Source: CAYZJD01 sp964478455 (lineage in GTDB: Bacteria > Acidobacteriota > Terriglobia > Bryobacterales > Bryobacteraceae). Taken from it: DNA of 6,244 bases. The DNA lies in assembly GCA_964478455.1 (NCBI GenBank), contig CAYZJD010000285.1, forward strand, positions 1 through 6,244, given 5' to 3'. Shown piece by piece: positions 5,233 through 6,244 of the stretch. Position 1 is the first letter of the stretch. Each line of letters opens with the position of its first letter. A program made the translations under genes and the position numbers. The notes beneath the pieces were generated by a model. The model made no database searches. It was not told where the DNA came from and worked only from the letters and a program-made list of their open reading frames with translations.

Positions 5233-6213
5233 ATGAAGCTGATGATATGGCTGGCGGCGGTGACGGCCGTCTTCGGGCAGGGGATTACGTTCGAGGGCAG
5301 TCGCGGGCCGGGGGAGGGGAAGCACATCGTGCTCGTCAGCGGAGACGAGGAGTACCGGTCGGAGGAGGCGCTGCCGCAGCTTGCGAAGATCCTGGCCCGG
5401 CGTCACGGGTTCCGATGCACCGTGCTGTTTGCCATCGATCCGGCAGACGGCACGATCAACCCGAACCGGCGCGACAACATCCCGGGTCTCGAAGCGCTGG
5501 ACAAAGCCGACTTGATGGTGCTGTTCACCCGCTTCCGCGACCTGCCGGACGAGCAGATGAAGCACATCGTCGACTACGTCGAGTCGGGGCGCCCGGTGAT
5601 CGGGATGCGGACGGCGACGCACGCCTTTGACCCCTCCCCGGGCAGGAAGTACCAGCGCTACGGCTGGAAGAGCAAGGAGTGGGACGGCGGCTTCGGCCGG
5701 CAGGTGCTGGGGGAGACGTGGATCGATCATCACGGCCTTCACGGCAAGCAAAGCACGCGCGGAGTGCTAGCGACGGGAGAGGAGAAGCATCCGATTCTGC
5801 GCGGGATCCGGGACGGGGACATCTGGGGGCCGACGGATGTCTACGCGGTGCGGCTGCCGCTGTTGGGAGACAGCCGGCCGCTGGTGCTCGGGCAGGTGCT
5901 CGAGGGCATGGCGCCGGCGGATGCGCCCGCGCCCGGAAAGCAGAACGATCCGATGATGCCGGTGGCGTGGGTAAAGACGTACACGACCGCGCGCGCCAAC
6001 AAAGCGCGGGTGTTTACGACGACGATGGGCGCCTCCCAGGACTTACTAAGTGAAGGCTTGCGGAGATTGCTGGTAAACGCATGTTACTGGGCCATGGGGC
6101 TCGAAGACAAAATCCCGGCGCGCTCCAATGTGGATCTGGTGGGAGAGTACCAGCCGCTCCCGTTTGCCTTCGGCGGCTTCAGGAAGGGGGCGAAGCCGGA
6201 GGAGTTGCGGTAA
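5233..6213 (+). CDS. Secreted ThuA-domain protein
   Basis: This 326-residue protein contains a ThuA-like (trehalose utilisation) domain with a class I glutamine amidotransferase-like fold. In rhizobia ThuA works with the Gfo/Idh protein ThuB in converting trehalose to its 3-keto form. The start at 5233 follows GGAGG (5222-5226) with a 6-base spacer and begins a signal peptide (MKLMIWLAAVTAVFG, likely cleavage before Gln16). An open frame from 5188 adds 15 polar residues and is unlikely. Domain landmarks: HIVLVSGDEEYRSEE (31-45), KADLMVLFTRFRDL (91-104), GRPVIGMRTATHAF (119-132), VLGETWIDHHGLHG (158-171) with several histidines that could bind metal or substrate, and RVFTTTMGASQD then RRLLVNACYWAMG near the end. 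Its length suits a stand-alone ThuA protein of the exported type. It is divergent from the oxidoreductase, and the shared 67-bp spacer suggests coordinated control. No clear own promoter is visible. Confidence 0.88.
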   Translation: MKLMIWLAAVTAVFGQGITFEGSRGPGEGKHIVLVSGDEEYRSEEALPQLAKILARRHGFRCTVLFAIDPADGTINPNRRDNIPGLEALDKADLMVLFTRFRDLPDEQMKHIVDYVESGRPVIGMRTATHAFDPSPGRKYQRYGWKSKEWDGGFGRQVLGETWIDHHGLHGKQSTRGVLATGEEKHPILRGIRDGDIWGPTDVYAVRLPLLGDSRPLVLGQVLEGMAPADAPAPGKQNDPMMPVAWVKTYTTARANKARVFTTTMGASQDLLSEGLRRLLVNACYWAMGLEDKIPARSNVDLVGEYQPLPFAFGGFRKGAKPEELR

Positions 6214-6244
6214 GTGCTTGATTCACTGGCTGTGGAGCGCGCAG

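Noticed and set aside
5166..5327. An N-terminal extension of the oxidoreductase
   Set aside because: It would overlap the divergent ThuA-domain gene and its signal peptide, and would bury the Tat motif 54 residues inside the protein.
1..6244. CRISPR array, tRNA, rRNA or insertion sequence
   Set aside because: No regularly spaced repeats, cloverleaf-like segments, transposase frames or terminal inverted repeats were seen by eye.
6214..6244. Start of a further gene after the ThuA-domain gene
   Set aside because: Only 31 bases remain, with no ribosome site or ATG.

Overview
The window looks like a high-GC environmental bacterial scaffold. It contains one 10-base run of N (3798-3807), which suggests a metagenome or draft assembly. 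The protein styles (Tat-exported Gfo/Idh oxidoreductase, Tat-exported TIM-barrel isomerase, secreted ThuA-like protein, post-COAP-like secreted domain) fit Acidobacteriota of the Solibacter/Bryobacter type best, with Planctomycetota a less likely alternative. This placement rests on protein style alone, because no rRNA or other marker gene is present.

Layout. Bases 1-140 are a leader with a plausible sigma-70 promoter. A forward gene (141-761) encodes an unrecognised soluble protein of about 206 residues. An AT-rich spacer (762-934) holds a 15-bp palindrome, an A-rich tract and the best promoter in the window. It drives a small secreted protein with six cysteines in its mature part (935-1501), which resembles the post-COAP-1 beta domain. 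Convergent to it is a reverse-strand Lgt-family membrane protein (1575-2330) that has lost several residues regarded as key in E. coli Lgt. The spacer 2331-2500 has no confident gene, only a weak small membrane ORF.

The right half is a sugar-metabolism cluster. On the reverse strand lie a Tat-exported Gfo/Idh/MocA oxidoreductase (5165 down to 3642) and a Tat-exported xylose-isomerase-like TIM-barrel protein (3535 down to 2501). A secreted ThuA-domain protein (5233-6213) runs divergently, 67 bp from the oxidoreductase start. All three carry export signals, so they probably act together outside the cytoplasm. The family composition (ThuA plus Gfo/Idh plus sugar isomerase) parallels known 3-keto-sugar routes such as rhizobial ThuAB, but the substrate here is unknown.

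Notable sequence-level points. The N gap is bordered by a perfect 18-bp inverted copy of nearby coding sequence, most likely a fold-back assembly artefact that adds about seven false codons to the oxidoreductase. The oxidoreductase and isomerase genes share an almost identical start-region cassette, with a TACAAT -10 box very close to the ATG. A 20-bp motif with one mismatch occurs in inverted orientation at 26-45 and 3570-3589. I did not find a clearly novel system; the best candidate for follow-up is the extracytoplasmic sugar-oxidation cluster.
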